This document shows, one piece after another, positions 45,201-54,324 of a DNA stretch of 64,000 nt. A program made the position numbers and the translations under genes. Every line of letters starts with the position of its first letter. The first letter of the stretch is position 1. Source of the DNA: Cyanobium sp. FACHB-13342. Its GTDB lineage: Bacteria > Cyanobacteriota > Cyanobacteriia > PCC-6307 > Cyanobiaceae. The DNA lies in assembly GCF_014697415.1 (NCBI RefSeq), contig NZ_JACJRT010000007.1:1-64000 (forward strand), written 5' to 3'. The notes under the pieces are model-generated. The model was given only the letters and a program-made list of their open reading frames with translations, was not told where the DNA came from and searched no databases.

Positions 45201-48200
45201 CAGCCGCTGGCCCACCAGGGCTGGATCCACTCCGGGGCCGACCGCCACCACCCGGCCCACGCATTCGCCGCCGTAGGGCAGGCGGGCCTCGGCGTCCATG
45301 CCGAGCTCCCGGCTGTAGCCCGCCAGCAGCCCCAGGGCATTCAAGACATCGCGGAAATTGAGGCCCGTGGCCTCCACCGCCAGTTCCAACTCGCCAGGCC
45401 CCGGAGAGCGTCGCTGCAGGGGAAGGGCCCGCAGGGTTTCCAGGCTGCCGAGGGCACCGCTCTCCAGGCGGAAGGGGGCGTCGGCCAGGGGCTGGAGGCG
45501 CTGCACCCAGGCCCGACCATCCCGCCAGGCCAGCAAGGGCTCCCGCTCCCCGAGGGCGAGCAGGCCCGGCCAGTCCGCCGCGGCCGGAGGGGTGCCATCG
45601 GCCAGGTGCAACACGGTCCAGCCCAGGGCGGGCTGCTCCAGGGCGGCCGAGCGGGCAAAGGCCGCCATGCCAGCCGCCAGGGGGCCACCCCCCTGCAGCA
45701 CCAGCCACACTGGTCGGGCCGGTGCCCCGGCCAGCTGCTGGGCCCAACCGAGCAGCTCCGCCGCCAGATCCTCCAGGGCCAGGGCAGGCCCAGTGAGATC
45801 GGGCCAGAGCAGCAGGGGCTCCGGCCCCGGGGGGATAGGCGCGCCGCCCGTGAAACAGAGCGGTTCCCCGCCGGACTGGGGCAGGGGCTCGAGCGCCGGA
45901 GCCTCTTGCCAGTCGGTTTCCAGCAGCCAGTCCTGGGGGCCAGGGTCGGGCTCCGCCTCCGGCAGGGGGAAGAGCCAGTCGAGGGCCTGGCGCGGCAGAC
46001 GCCGCAGCCGGAATCCCCGGATCCAGCCCAAGGGGGTGGTGCCGTCGTGGAGCACCAGGTTGGCCAGGACAAAGGCCGGCTCCTGGCTGGGCTGGAGCTG
46101 CACCTGGCAGTGCAGACGATCGGGCAGGGGCAAGGCCTTCAGCCACAGCTCCTCCAGTCCCACCGGCAGCAGAAGCTGCCCCTCCCGCGCCGCGGGATCC
46201 AACAACACGGCCACGGCCTGAAAACAGCTGTCCAGCAGGCCCCGGTCCTGGCCCCCCTCCGGACGCTCCAGCTCCGCCCAGGCTTGGCCATCGGCCAGCT
46301 GCAGCTGCCGCAGGCCCCGGTAGGTGGGGCCATAATTCAGACCAACTTGTGCCAGGGCCCCATAGAACCCTGCCAGTTGCACCGACGTCGACGACGCCGG
46401 GGGCTGGGTCAGGGGGAAGGGCGGCTCTGCCGATGGGGCCCCCTCCAGGGCCACCTCCCCATGACGCTGCCAAGGGGAGGTCTCCGGCCCATCCGGGCGG
46501 CTGTGGAAGGTGAGGCCATCGGCCCGCCGGTGACACTGCAGCCGCACGGTGGTGCCGTCGCCGGCCAGCTTCAGCGGTTGATCGAGGCGCATCGACCCCA
46601 GCCGCAGAGGCTGCCCGGCCTGCTCCAGCAACGCCAGCGCCGCCGTGAGGAAGCCCGCAGCGGGGAACACCACTTGGCCGCGAATGCGGTGATCGCCCAG
46701 ATCCGTGCCTTGCTGGCCCAACAGGGCCTGATACACCTCCACATCCCCAGGAAGATCCAGCCGGCTGAAGGAGCCGGCGGCGGCGGACAGGCCACGGGAG
46801 GGCGCCGCCGCAACCGGCCGCAGGGCCGCACTGGCCGGGCCGGTGAGACCGAGATGGTGGAGCCAGGAGCTGGCCGGAGCCGAGGCTTCGCCCTCCCGGT
46901 TCCACCAATAACGCTGCCGTTCAAAGGGGTAGCCGGGCAAGCTGACTCGCCGGAAGGGGTAGGGGCGGTGGAACCCCGCCCAGTCAACGGCGAAGCCACT
47001 GCGCCAGAGGCCGCCGAGGCTGGCGTAGATCACCTCCCAATCGGACTGCCCAGGCACCAGGGAAGGCCAGTAACTGAAGGCGGGCTCCTGGACGCACTGA
47101 CGGGCCATGCCGATCAGGGTGGGGCGGGCCCCAATCTCCAAAAACACCTGGGCCCCCTGGGACACGAGGGTGGCCACCCCCTCCGCAAAGCGCACCGGGC
47201 TGAGCACCTGATCGCACCAGTAGTCGGGCTGGGCCACCTCGGCCCCAGCCAGCAAACCGGTGAGGTTGCTCACCAGCGGCTTGCTGGGCGGCGCAAAGGC
47301 CAGCTGCCGTAATTCGCGCTCGAAGGCTTCCAACATCGGAGCCATCGCCTCGGTGTGAAAGGCATGGGACACCGCCAGCTGGCGGGCGTGGAGTCCGGCC
47401 GCTTCCGCCTCAGCCAGCAGTTGCCGCAGGGCGGCGCTCGGGCCAGCCACCACGGTGTTGGCAGGGCCGTTGTACGCCGCCACACGCATCGCGGGATGGC
47501 GAGCCATCAGCGCTTGCACCCGCTCCAAGGGAGCCAGCAGCGCCACCATGCCGCCCGAGGGCGGTAAGGCCTGCATCAAACGCCCACGGGCCGCCACCAG
47601 GCGACAGGCGTCTTCCAAGGAGAACACCCCGGCCAAGTGGGCAGCCAGCACCTCCCCAATGCTGTGGCCCATCAACAGATCGGGGCGCACACCCCAGCTC
47701 TGCCAGAGCTGGCTGAGGGCGTAGCCCACCGCAAACAGAGCCGGCTGGGCAGCCCCTGTCTGATTCAAGAGGGCTGCGGCCTGGGCCTCATGGCCCGCCT
47801 GGGGCACCACCAGGTCGCGCAGCGGCGTCTCCAGCTGGGGATCGAGCAGGACGGCCACCCGCTCAAAAGCATCCCGGAACGTGGGGTGCTCCAGCAGCTC
47901 CCGCCCCATGCCGAGGGCCTGGGACCCCTGGCCGGTGAAGAGCCAGGCCAGCTTGCCGGGCCGCCGCGATGCGGTGGCGCGCGTCACACCATCGGGGAGG
48001 GGACTCCGCCCACTGGCCAGGGCCTGAAGCTGGCTCAGCAACTGGGCGTGGTCGTGGGCCAGGCACACCGAGCGGTGCCGGAAGCCGGTGCGACCCAGGT
48101 TGGCGGAGGCGGCCAGATCGGCGAGCTTGAGGGAGGGTTTGGCCTGCAACTGCCTGGCCAGATCCCGCGCCATGCAGGCCAGGGCCTCGGGTGTGCGGGC

Positions 48201-49562
48201 CGACAGCGTGAGCAGCTGCAGGGGCATGCGCGCGCCGAACCGCATCGGGGCCGGCTGCTGGGGGGCATCGGCCAGCACCACATGGGCATTGGTGCCGCCA
48301 AACCCAAAGGAACTCACCCCCACCACCGGCGCCCGGTCCGGATGGGGGAAGGGCTCGAGGGTGGTCTGCACCTGCAGCTTGAGGCCGGCGAAGTCGATCG
48401 AGGGATTGGGACGCCGGCAGTGGAGGCTGGGGGGGAGTTGCCGCTTGGCCACACACAGGGCGGCCTTGATCAGGCCGGTAATGCCGGCGGCAGTTTCCGA
48501 GTGGCCCAGGTTGGTCTTCACCGAACCCACCCGACAGGCCTCCCCCTCGGGCCTGCCCTCCCCCAGCACCGTTCCCAGGGCCCGCAGTTCAATCGGGTCC
48601 CCCTGGCGGGTGCCCGTGCCATGGGCCTCCACGTACTGGGTCGCGGCCGGGTCAATGCCTGCCCGGGCAAAGGCCTCCCGCACACAGGCGATCTGGGCCC
48701 TCACATTGGGGGCCACCATGCCGTTGCTGCGGCCATCGGAATTGACGGCCGAGCCGTGGATCACCGCGTAGATCGGATCGCCCGCCGCCACGGCCGCGGC
48801 CAGGGGCTTGAGCATCACCACTCCGGCCCCCTCCGAACGCACGTAACCATCGGCGCTGGCGTCAAAGCTCTTGCAGCGCCCATCCGGTGCCAACAGGCCG
48901 GCCTTGCAGAAGCTCATCTGGATGCCCGGATGAATCAGGGCCTGCACGCCCCCGGCCAGGGCGGCCTCGGATTCCCCCCGCCAGAGGCTCTCGCAAGCCA
49001 GATGCACCGCCACCAGGGAAGAGGAGCAGGCCGTATCCACCGTGAAGCTGGGCCCCTTGAAATCGAAGAAATAGGAGAGCCGGTTGGCGGCGATACAGCC
49101 GGTGTTTCCCGGCAGCACAAAGGGCTCGTTATCGGGAGTGGCGTAGCGCTCCCGCGAAGCCCAGAGCAGGGAGCTGTAGTCAGCGCTGGAGATCCCCATG
49201 AACACCCCGACGGCCTTGCCGCGCACCTGCTCCAGGGGCTGACCCCCATCCTCCAGAGCCCGCCAGGCCACCTCCAGCAACAGCCGTTGCTGGGGATCCA
49301 TGCACACCGCCTCTCGGGGCGTGATGCCGAAAAAGGCCGCATCAAACAGGTCGATGCCCTCCACGAAGCCCCCCTGGCGAACGTGCTGGGTGAGGGGATG
49401 GACAGGATCGGGGTTGTAATGGAGGTCGAGGTCCCAGCGATCGGAGGGCACCTCCCGGATCGCGTCGCGCCCGTCCCGCAGAAATTCCCAGAAGCTTTCC
49501 GGGCCCTCGATCCCTCCAGGGAGCCGACAGCCGATCCCCACAATGGCAATCGGTTCGGGCAT
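42201..49562 (-). CDS. Fully reducing type I polyketide synthase, KS-AT-DH-ER-KR-ACP-reductase
   Basis: 2453 residues. KS at about 1-425: Cys179 in FTVDTACSSSLVAVHLACES, His in VEAHGTGTRQGDP and TNLGHSETAAGI. AT at about 530-830: GHSIGEVLAAHLAGV near 631 and SHAFHTEAM, the malonyl-CoA pattern. DH at about 900-1190: DHRIRGQVVFPAAGF and LLDSCFQAV. ER at about 1290-1630: IHAAAGGVGQAALQVA. KR at about 1690-1870: LVTGAFGGIGQ, GGGLLDDGLL (LDD, B-type), GQTSYAMANGALDG. ACP Ser near 2005 in HIGLDSLMAVEL. C-terminal thioester reductase from about 2085: LLTGASGFLGAYLLA and HVGYSQTKWVSERRVL. Product: probably a saturated chain released as aldehyde or alcohol; the number of extension cycles is unknown. 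ATG 49562 starts 30 bases after the upstream gene. Confidence 0.95.
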   Translation of the reverse strand: MPEPIAIVGIGCRLPGGIEGPESFWEFLRDGRDAIREVPSDRWDLDLHYNPDPVHPLTQHVRQGGFVEGIDLFDAAFFGITPREAVCMDPQQRLLLEVAWRALEDGGQPLEQVRGKAVGVFMGISSADYSSLLWASRERYATPDNEPFVLPGNTGCIAANRLSYFFDFKGPSFTVDTACSSSLVAVHLACESLWRGESEAALAGGVQALIHPGIQMSFCKAGLLAPDGRCKSFDASADGYVRSEGAGVVMLKPLAAAVAAGDPIYAVIHGSAVNSDGRSNGMVAPNVRAQIACVREAFARAGIDPAATQYVEAHGTGTRQGDPIELRALGTVLGEGRPEGEACRVGSVKTNLGHSETAAGITGLIKAALCVAKRQLPPSLHCRRPNPSIDFAGLKLQVQTTLEPFPHPDRAPVVGVSSFGFGGTNAHVVLADAPQQPAPMRFGARMPLQLLTLSARTPEALACMARDLARQLQAKPSLKLADLAASANLGRTGFRHRSVCLAHDHAQLLSQLQALASGRSPLPDGVTRATASRRPGKLAWLFTGQGSQALGMGRELLEHPTFRDAFERVAVLLDPQLETPLRDLVVPQAGHEAQAAALLNQTGAAQPALFAVGYALSQLWQSWGVRPDLLMGHSIGEVLAAHLAGVFSLEDACRLVAARGRLMQALPPSGGMVALLAPLERVQALMARHPAMRVAAYNGPANTVVAGPSAALRQLLAEAEAAGLHARQLAVSHAFHTEAMAPMLEAFERELRQLAFAPPSKPLVSNLTGLLAGAEVAQPDYWCDQVLSPVRFAEGVATLVSQGAQVFLEIGARPTLIGMARQCVQEPAFSYWPSLVPGQSDWEVIYASLGGLWRSGFAVDWAGFHRPYPFRRVSLPGYPFERQRYWWNREGEASAPASSWLHHLGLTGPASAALRPVAAAPSRGLSAAAGSFSRLDLPGDVEVYQALLGQQGTDLGDHRIRGQVVFPAAGFLTAALALLEQAGQPLRLGSMRLDQPLKLAGDGTTVRLQCHRRADGLTFHSRPDGPETSPWQRHGEVALEGAPSAEPPFPLTQPPASSTSVQLAGFYGALAQVGLNYGPTYRGLRQLQLADGQAWAELERPEGGQDRGLLDSCFQAVAVLLDPAAREGQLLLPVGLEELWLKALPLPDRLHCQVQLQPSQEPAFVLANLVLHDGTTPLGWIRGFRLRRLPRQALDWLFPLPEAEPDPGPQDWLLETDWQEAPALEPLPQSGGEPLCFTGGAPIPPGPEPLLLWPDLTGPALALEDLAAELLGWAQQLAGAPARPVWLVLQGGGPLAAGMAAFARSAALEQPALGWTVLHLADGTPPAAADWPGLLALGEREPLLAWRDGRAWVQRLQPLADAPFRLESGALGSLETLRALPLQRRSPGPGELELAVEATGLNFRDVLNALGLLAGYSRELGMDAEARLPYGGECVGRVVAVGPGVDPALVGQRLLAALAVGSLASHVVCRAALCVPLPAALDPALGASVSTAFLTAIYGLQTLAQLRPGETVLIHAAAGGVGQAALQVARRCGARVLATASAAKQAALLEQGVEAVFDSRSLAFSEQVRAATGGRGVDVVLNSLKGDWVEASFAALADGGRFVELGKIEIWSREEAAQRRPDAAYLPFDLLEVAAADPSLVRGLLVELLTDLEAGHYAPIPLQAFPIERSVEAFRLMAQARHVGKVVITQPERPAAWTIRPEATYLVTGAFGGIGQQLSLWLATQGARSLVLLGRRPDPQLVQQLQSQGVDCESLAFDLAADPPEQLAAALRGKPLVGVFHGGGLLDDGLLEGQTPARQAAVIAPKWGGWQRLEQACRLADCRPEFGVAFSSMAALLGSPGQTSYAMANGALDGLAASTTHSAWPLLSLQWGPWGGAGMAEGLERRFAALGVGLLPPAQALEALALLLERGRPGCVAVLHNDWPKLAAQLGSRQSAVLQPLLKAAATADEGAEGEALRQQLAQVDDDQRLALVVELLQQRLATVMGLEDARSLDPGDSLFHIGLDSLMAVELAAGIQRDLGVKLELESLAGDPTIEALAAVLLEALVDPKAGAERVLDLGREAQLAPHWSLPDAAPSAESPPGAAILLTGASGFLGAYLLAGQLQRWERLQVRCLVRASDPAQGVARIQANLDHYGLWQDSWSNRLVAVPGDLAQPRFGLSESALAGLAQGLGGILHNGAQLSQMAPYSQLEAANVGGTQTMLDLAVHPAAGGPVPVQLISSVAAFEAAAYRNREVLESDDVAEWRGIHVGYSQTKWVSERRVLAAAAAGLPVTVYRPPLIGGHSQTGAWHQDDLLHRLLRGCLALGMAPDLPWELDLVPVDYVADAVTALAWMPEAVGRNVHLQHPEPMLLADLLGNLIERGAPLELVSMERWLEAIAGDPANPLYGIRTFFVRRWGDEQLTYPELNQAGVRARPSCRATVELLAARGVRCPGFEALIGPYARSLITGVTSL

Positions 49563-49591
49563 CGGGGCGTTCAGACCAGTCCCATCCTCTC

Positions 49592-50692
49592 CTAAGGGCT
49601 CAAGCGGGAGAGAATCCCAGTGGGGTTCGCCGACAGACGATGCTGCTGATACCGCTGGCGTAAGGCGCAATAGCCCTCAGGGTCAGCCAGCCATTGGCGC
49701 ACCAGTGCTGCCAGCTCCTCCGGCCGTCGGATCGAGGACTCCAATCCCCGGGCGCGGAAATAACGCGGTGCCAACAATTCCTGGGGCATGGTGGTGCCGT
49801 AGTGGTTGAACACCAGGGGGCAGGCCATAAACAGAGCCTCGGTGGCGGTGCGCGCTCCCGGACGACTCACCAGGGCCCAGGCCCGCTGATAGAGAGCAGC
49901 CATCGCCGCCGGATCCTGGTAGCCCAACGCCTGCACCGCCAGCTCCGGGTGCCGCCCGGCCCACGCCTGCAGCTGCTCCCGCACCGCAGGGCGACGACCA
50001 CACAAGGCCACCACCGCCACCTGACCGGCAAAGGGCAACAACTGCTCCAGCAGCGGGATGTGGTTGTTGGCCCCGTTGGAGCCCGTCCCAAGCACGAGAA
50101 GGGGTAGGCCCGCCACGGCCTCCGGAGCGGGGCCGGCGTCGTGATACGCCGGGTAGAGAAGGGGGCCCAGGCCCTCCACCGGCACGCCCGGCCGGCGCTG
50201 CCGCACCTCCCGCACCACCTCCTCGGTGAGGGCCCAGAACAGATCGGTGCGGCGACTGAGCCAGTTGCGGCTGAAGCCGAAGCCACCGTCGAGTTCGGTG
50301 CAGCAGGTGATGCAGCGCAGCTGGGGACCCAACACCCGCTTGGCCAGATCGAAATGGCCCCGGTTGGTGTGGGGATGGGTGGAGATCAGCACGTCCGGCC
50401 GGAAGTTCTGGAGTTCCCGGATCAGGTAGCGGCGCCCAAAGAGCACGGTGCCAGGCTTGATCAGATCTTCCAGTTCCATGGCACGCCAGTAGAGCTGGTG
50501 CAGCCAGGGCCGGCGACGCTGGATCCAGTTGTAGAGCTCCACTCCGCCGCGGTAGGTGCTGCTCGAGTGCTCGAGCACCTGATCCACCCGCACCTCCGCA
50601 TCCGGGCGCACCCGGGCTAACCACTGCTGGATCGCTTCGGCTGCCGCGTCGTGGGCCGTGCCGCCGCTGGAGGTGTAAATCAGAACGCGCAT
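49592..50692 (-). CDS. MGDG-synthase/UgtP-like glycosyltransferase (GT28)
   Basis: 366 residues. MGDG-synthase-type N-domain: RVLIYTSSGGTAHDAAAEAI, YRGGVELYNWIQRRRPWLHQ, PDVLISTHPHTNRGHFDLA. GT28 C-domain with sugar-nucleotide-binding PLLVLGTGSNGANNHIPLLE, ALGYQDPAAMAALYQRAWAL and VSRPGARTATEALFMACPLV. Relatives add galactose or glucose to lipids. It lies between the MFS carrier and the polyketide synthase and is cotranscribed with them, so a role on the synthase product or a membrane glycolipid is likely; galactolipid synthesis is the alternative. ATG 50692. Confidence 0.85.
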   Translation of the reverse strand: MRVLIYTSSGGTAHDAAAEAIQQWLARVRPDAEVRVDQVLEHSSSTYRGGVELYNWIQRRRPWLHQLYWRAMELEDLIKPGTVLFGRRYLIRELQNFRPDVLISTHPHTNRGHFDLAKRVLGPQLRCITCCTELDGGFGFSRNWLSRRTDLFWALTEEVVREVRQRRPGVPVEGLGPLLYPAYHDAGPAPEAVAGLPLLVLGTGSNGANNHIPLLEQLLPFAGQVAVVALCGRRPAVREQLQAWAGRHPELAVQALGYQDPAAMAALYQRAWALVSRPGARTATEALFMACPLVFNHYGTTMPQELLAPRYFRARGLESSIRRPEELAALVRQWLADPEGYCALRQRYQQHRLSANPTGILSRLSP

Positions 50693-50697
50693 CGGGA

Positions 50698-51984
50698 TCA
50701 GACCGGCGAGGGCGCGCGGGCCAGGGCGGCGGCCTGGCGCAACCCCGTGAGGAGAAGCAACCAGCCCGCCAGGCCCATGGCCATGGCCATCGGTCGTCCG
50801 GGGCCCACCCCCAACCCATCCAGCAGCCAGCGCGGCCAGAGCGGCCAGCTGAGGGCAGGGCGCAGAAAGCCATCCACGAGGGCTGCGAGCCCAACAAAAC
50901 CCAGCAGCCGCGCACACCACTCCAGGCTCAGGCGCTGGGCAAAACGCCGCGGCTGGTCGAGGGCGCTCACCTGCTGCTGCCAGAGGCACTGCAGGGCCGC
51001 CAAGCTGATGGGAATGCCGGCGGTGAACACCAGAATCCCCAGCCACCAGATGGGCTGCCACCGCTCAAAAACCACCAGGCCGGCGCCAATCAACACCCAA
51101 CCCTGGACCAGCACGGCGGCCCGCAGCCACGGCAGCGGCCGCACCGGGCGCCGCCAAAGCCACAGCCCCATCCCAAGCCCGTAGCCGATCCCGCCCACGA
51201 GCAAGGCCATGCCCAACCGGTCCGGCCCCATGCCGGCCAGCAGCCAGGCTGGGAAGAGCACCTCACAGCCGGCATACACAAACGCCAGCGCCATCCCAAT
51301 CCAGCCCAGCGGAGCCAGGGTTGGCTCCCGCAGGAGCTGGACAACCTGACGCCGGAAGCTCGCCGGTTTGGCACCTGCGAGTGCCAGCCCACCGGCGCCG
51401 GCAGGGGCCAGGGCGGACGGGGGCCAGGGTGCCAACGCCACACACAGAAAGGCCCACAGAAAACTGAAGCCATCGAGCCACAGCACCCCGGGCAGGCCAG
51501 CCTCTGCTGCCAGCCAAGCCCCCAGGAACGGAGCCACGCTGAGCACCAGCCCATCAGAGCTGGCAAATAGACCAGTCGCGCGGGTCTGGGCCGGCCCCTC
51601 GGGCACCAGGGTGGTGATCAACGAGGAAAAACACAGCACAAGAGCCGCTTCCGCCGCCGCCGAGATGGCCAGCAGGGTCAGCAGGATGGCAACAGGCACC
51701 CGGGAGCCATCCCGCAACAGCAACAGGGCCAGGCCGACGGTGACGCTCCCCCCGATGGCGTTGGCCACCAGCATGGTGCGGCGGCGCGGCCAACGAGCCA
51801 AACGCTGGCCCAACAGCGGCAGGATGGCCAGGCGGGCCAGCTGAACCACCACCGCCACGGCGGCGAAATCCACCACCCGCCATTGCTGCTGAAACAGCCA
51901 CAACCCCATGCCATACAGGCTGGCCTGGGTGCCCAAGTTCGACACCAGCTGGCCCAGCCACAGCAGGGAGAAAGGCCGCCTCAC
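50698..51984 (-). CDS. Major facilitator superfamily transporter, polyketide cluster
   Basis: 428 residues, about twelve membrane helices. LLWLGQLVSNLGTQASLYGM is the typical first-helix motif of the enterobactin-exporter/macrolide-efflux type of MFS; ARWPRRRTMLVANAIGGSVT is the loop 2-3 basic motif. Predicted exporter. GTG 51984 overlaps the ychF stop (GTGA). The following genes are the glycosyltransferase and the polyketide synthase, so product export is a reasonable guess. Confidence 0.82.
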   Translation of the reverse strand: MRRPFSLLWLGQLVSNLGTQASLYGMGLWLFQQQWRVVDFAAVAVVVQLARLAILPLLGQRLARWPRRRTMLVANAIGGSVTVGLALLLLRDGSRVPVAILLTLLAISAAAEAALVLCFSSLITTLVPEGPAQTRATGLFASSDGLVLSVAPFLGAWLAAEAGLPGVLWLDGFSFLWAFLCVALAPWPPSALAPAGAGGLALAGAKPASFRRQVVQLLREPTLAPLGWIGMALAFVYAGCEVLFPAWLLAGMGPDRLGMALLVGGIGYGLGMGLWLWRRPVRPLPWLRAAVLVQGWVLIGAGLVVFERWQPIWWLGILVFTAGIPISLAALQCLWQQQVSALDQPRRFAQRLSLEWCARLLGFVGLAALVDGFLRPALSWPLWPRWLLDGLGVGPGRPMAMAMGLAGWLLLLTGLRQAAALARAPSPV

Positions 51985-53072
51985 ACGTTGAACAGGAACT
52001 CCATCACATCCCCCTCAGCCACCACGTACTCCTTGCCCTCGGCCCGCAGCCAGCCCTTGGTGCGGGCCTCGGCCAGGGAGCCGGCCTCCAGCAGCTGCTG
52101 GGTGCCGATGGTCTGGGCGCGGATGAAGCCGCGCTCGAAATCGGTGTGGATCACGCCGGCGGCCTGGGGGGCGGTCATGCCGGCCTTGATCGTCCAGGCG
52201 CGGGTTTCCTTCTCGCCGGTGGTGAAGTAGGTGCGCAGGCCCAGCAGGGCGTAGGTGGCGCGGATCAGGCTCTGCAGGCCGCCCTCTTCCACCCCCAGAC
52301 CGGCCAGGAACTCGGCGCGGTCTTCCTCGGGCAGCTCGATCAGTTCGGCCTCCACCTGGGCCGAGATGCGCACGGTGCCGGCACCCTCCTGCTCCGCCAG
52401 GGCCGCCACCTCGTCGCAGTAGGCATTGCCGCTGGCCAGATCGTCTTCGCTCACGTTGGTGGCGTAGATGATCGGTTTGGCGGTGAGCAGCCCCAGGGGC
52501 TTCACCATCGCCGCTTCCTCCTCGCTGAGGTCCACCGAGCGGGCCGCACCGCCCTGCTCCAGCACCGCCTGGATGCGCTCGAGGGCGGCGTCTTCCACCT
52601 GGGCCTCCTTGCTGGTGCGCACCTGCTTCTTGAGGCGCTCGCGGCGCTTCTCCACCTGGGAGAGATCGGCCAGCCCCAGCTCCAGGTTGATCACCTCGGC
52701 ATCGCGGGCCGGGCCCACCGAGCCGCTCACGTGAATCACATCATCGTTCTCGAAGCAGCGCACCACGTGCACGATGGCGTCCACTTCGCGGATGTTGGCC
52801 AGAAACTTGTTGCCCAGGCCCTCGCCCTGGCTGGCGCCCTTCACCAGGCCAGCGATATCCACAAACTCCACCTTGGTGGGGATGATCTCCTTGCTGCCGC
52901 TCAGATCCGAGAGCAGCTGCAGGCGGGGATCCGGCACGGACACGATGCCCGAGTTGGGCTCGATCGTGCAGAACGGGTAGTTGGCGGCTTCGGCCTGGGC
53001 ATTGGCCACCAAGGCGTTGAACAGGGTCGACTTGCCCACGTTGGGCAGCCCGACGATTCCGGCTTTGAGCAT
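51981..53072 (-). CDS. ychF: Ribosome-binding ATPase YchF
   Basis: 363 residues. Obg-like GTPase fold: [40 protein letters not shown] and [20 protein letters not shown], then the specificity motif [13 protein letters not shown]-like [15 protein letters not shown], and a C-terminal TGS domain ending [13 protein letters not shown]. It binds ribosomes and hydrolyses ATP rather than GTP; linked to oxidative stress control. Housekeeping gene immediately before the polyketide operon. Confidence 0.96.
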   Translation of the reverse strand: MLKAGIVGLPNVGKSTLFNALVANAQAEAANYPFCTIEPNSGIVSVPDPRLQLLSDLSGSKEIIPTKVEFVDIAGLVKGASQGEGLGNKFLANIREVDAIVHVVRCFENDDVIHVSGSVGPARDAEVINLELGLADLSQVEKRRERLKKQVRTSKEAQVEDAALERIQAVLEQGGAARSVDLSEEEAAMVKPLGLLTAKPIIYATNVSEDDLASGNAYCDEVAALAEQEGAGTVRISAQVEAELIELPEEDRAEFLAGLGVEEGGLQSLIRATYALLGLRTYFTTGEKETRAWTIKAGMTAPQAAGVIHTDFERGFIRAQTIGTQQLLEAGSLAEARTKGWLRAEGKEYVVAEGDVMEFLFNV

Positions 53073-53120
53073 GGCTGGAATCTACGGGCCGCAGGTGGAA
53101 CCACCCACCAGCGAAACTGG

Positions 53121-54323
53121 GTGTCTCTGCCCTTCAGGCCGATTCCCACCCTCACCCCCCCAACGGCGGTGCCCAGCCAGTCCGTGGTTCCAGGCCCCTC
53201 CACCAGCACCCGCCCGGGCCCGCGCCGCCCTTGGCGGCGACGGCGCCTTTGGGCTGCTGCTGCCGCTGGACTGGTGCTCGTGGCCGGCCTGGGCCTGGCG
53301 CAGCGCCAGCGCAGCAGTGGCCGGGCCGATCTCACCCCTTACACCGTTGTGGCAGTGTCCGGTGACCTGCCCGGCGTGGTGAGTGCCAGCGGCGAGCTGG
53401 AGGCCGAAAAGCGGGTGAATGTGAGCCCGAAGCGCCAGGGGGTGATCGACGAGCTCTACGTGGAGGAGGGCGACCCGGTGCGCCGCGGCCAGGCCCTGGC
53501 CCGCATGGATCGCGGCGACCTCGATGACCGTCTCGCCGAGCTTCAGGCCCAGCTCACCTCTGCCCAGGCCCAACTGGCCCGCAGCCGCAGCGAGATGGAG
53601 CGCAACCAACGCCTCTACCGCCAGGCCGCCATCAGCCTGAGCGACTACAACACGGTGCGCAGCACCTTCCTGGTGGATCAGGCCGCCGTACGGGCCGCCA
53701 AGATGAGGCTGGAAGCGCGCCAGGTGGAACAGTCCGACCTGGTGGTGCGTGCACCGTTCGACGGGGTGGTGACCCAGCGCTTCGCCGATCCCGGCGCCTT
53801 TGTGACCCCCACCACCACCGCCTCCGCCACCGCCGGTGCCACCAGCTCCTCGATCGTGGAGTTAGCCCAGGGCCTCGAGGTGGTGGCCAAGGTGCCCGAA
53901 AGCGACATCGGCCGGGTGCGCCTGGGCCAGAGCGCCACGGTGCGCGCCGATGCCTTTCCCGACCAACGCTTCGAGGCGCGGGTCAAACGCGTTACCCCCC
54001 GGGCGGTGAAGATCAACAACGTCACCTCCTTCGACGTGGTGCTGCGCCTGGTGGGCGACACCCCCCAGCTGCGCATCGGCATGACCGCCGATGTGGGCTT
54101 CCAGACGGGCCAGGTGCAGGCCGACACCCTGGTGCCCACCGTGGCCATCGTCACCGAAGACGGGCGGCCGGGGGTCCTGCTGGTGGGCAAGAAAAACCAG
54201 CCCACCTTCCAACCGGTGGAACTCGGCATCAGCAGCGGCAAAGACACCCAGATCCTCTCGGGCCTCAAGAGCGGCACCCGGGTGTTCATCGACCTGCCGC
54301 CCTGGGCCCAGAAACGCAAATAA
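53121..54323 (+). CDS. HlyD/MacA-type periplasmic efflux adaptor
   Basis: 400 residues. Basic Pro-rich start, membrane anchor at about 44-62 (LWAAAAAGLVLVAGLGLA), lipoyl half VSPKRQGVIDELYVEEGDPV, coiled-coil hairpin LAELQAQLTSAQAQLARSRS, second lipoyl half VRAPFDGVVTQRFADPGAFV and beta-barrel FDVVLRLVGDTPQLRIGMTA. It would link an ABC or RND pump to the outer membrane; no pump is adjacent. GTG 53121 is the likely start; GTG 53169 is possible. It ends one base before the convergent wecB stop. Confidence 0.85.
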   Translation: MSLPFRPIPTLTPPTAVPSQSVVPGPSTSTRPGPRRPWRRRRLWAAAAAGLVLVAGLGLAQRQRSSGRADLTPYTVVAVSGDLPGVVSASGELEAEKRVNVSPKRQGVIDELYVEEGDPVRRGQALARMDRGDLDDRLAELQAQLTSAQAQLARSRSEMERNQRLYRQAAISLSDYNTVRSTFLVDQAAVRAAKMRLEARQVEQSDLVVRAPFDGVVTQRFADPGAFVTPTTTASATAGATSSSIVELAQGLEVVAKVPESDIGRVRLGQSATVRADAFPDQRFEARVKRVTPRAVKINNVTSFDVVLRLVGDTPQLRIGMTADVGFQTGQVQADTLVPTVAIVTEDGRPGVLLVGKKNQPTFQPVELGISSGKDTQILSGLKSGTRVFIDLPPWAQKRK

Positions 54324-54324
54324 C

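Noticed and set aside
42525-47312. Very long open frame on the plus strand, opposite the polyketide synthase
   Set aside because: High G+C leaves few stop codons in the antisense frame. The translation is repetitive Gly/Gln/His/Ala with no domain, and the minus-strand protein has all catalytic motifs.
42201-49562. Assignment as the heterocyst glycolipid synthase
   Set aside because: Domain logic is similar, but all functions are in one protein and gene content suggests a unicell, so naming it hglE/hglB is not supported.
49563-49670. Longer polyketide synthase starting at TTG 49670
   Set aside because: It would overlap the end of the GT28 gene and add 36 residues without similarity; ATG 49562 begins exactly at the KS domain.
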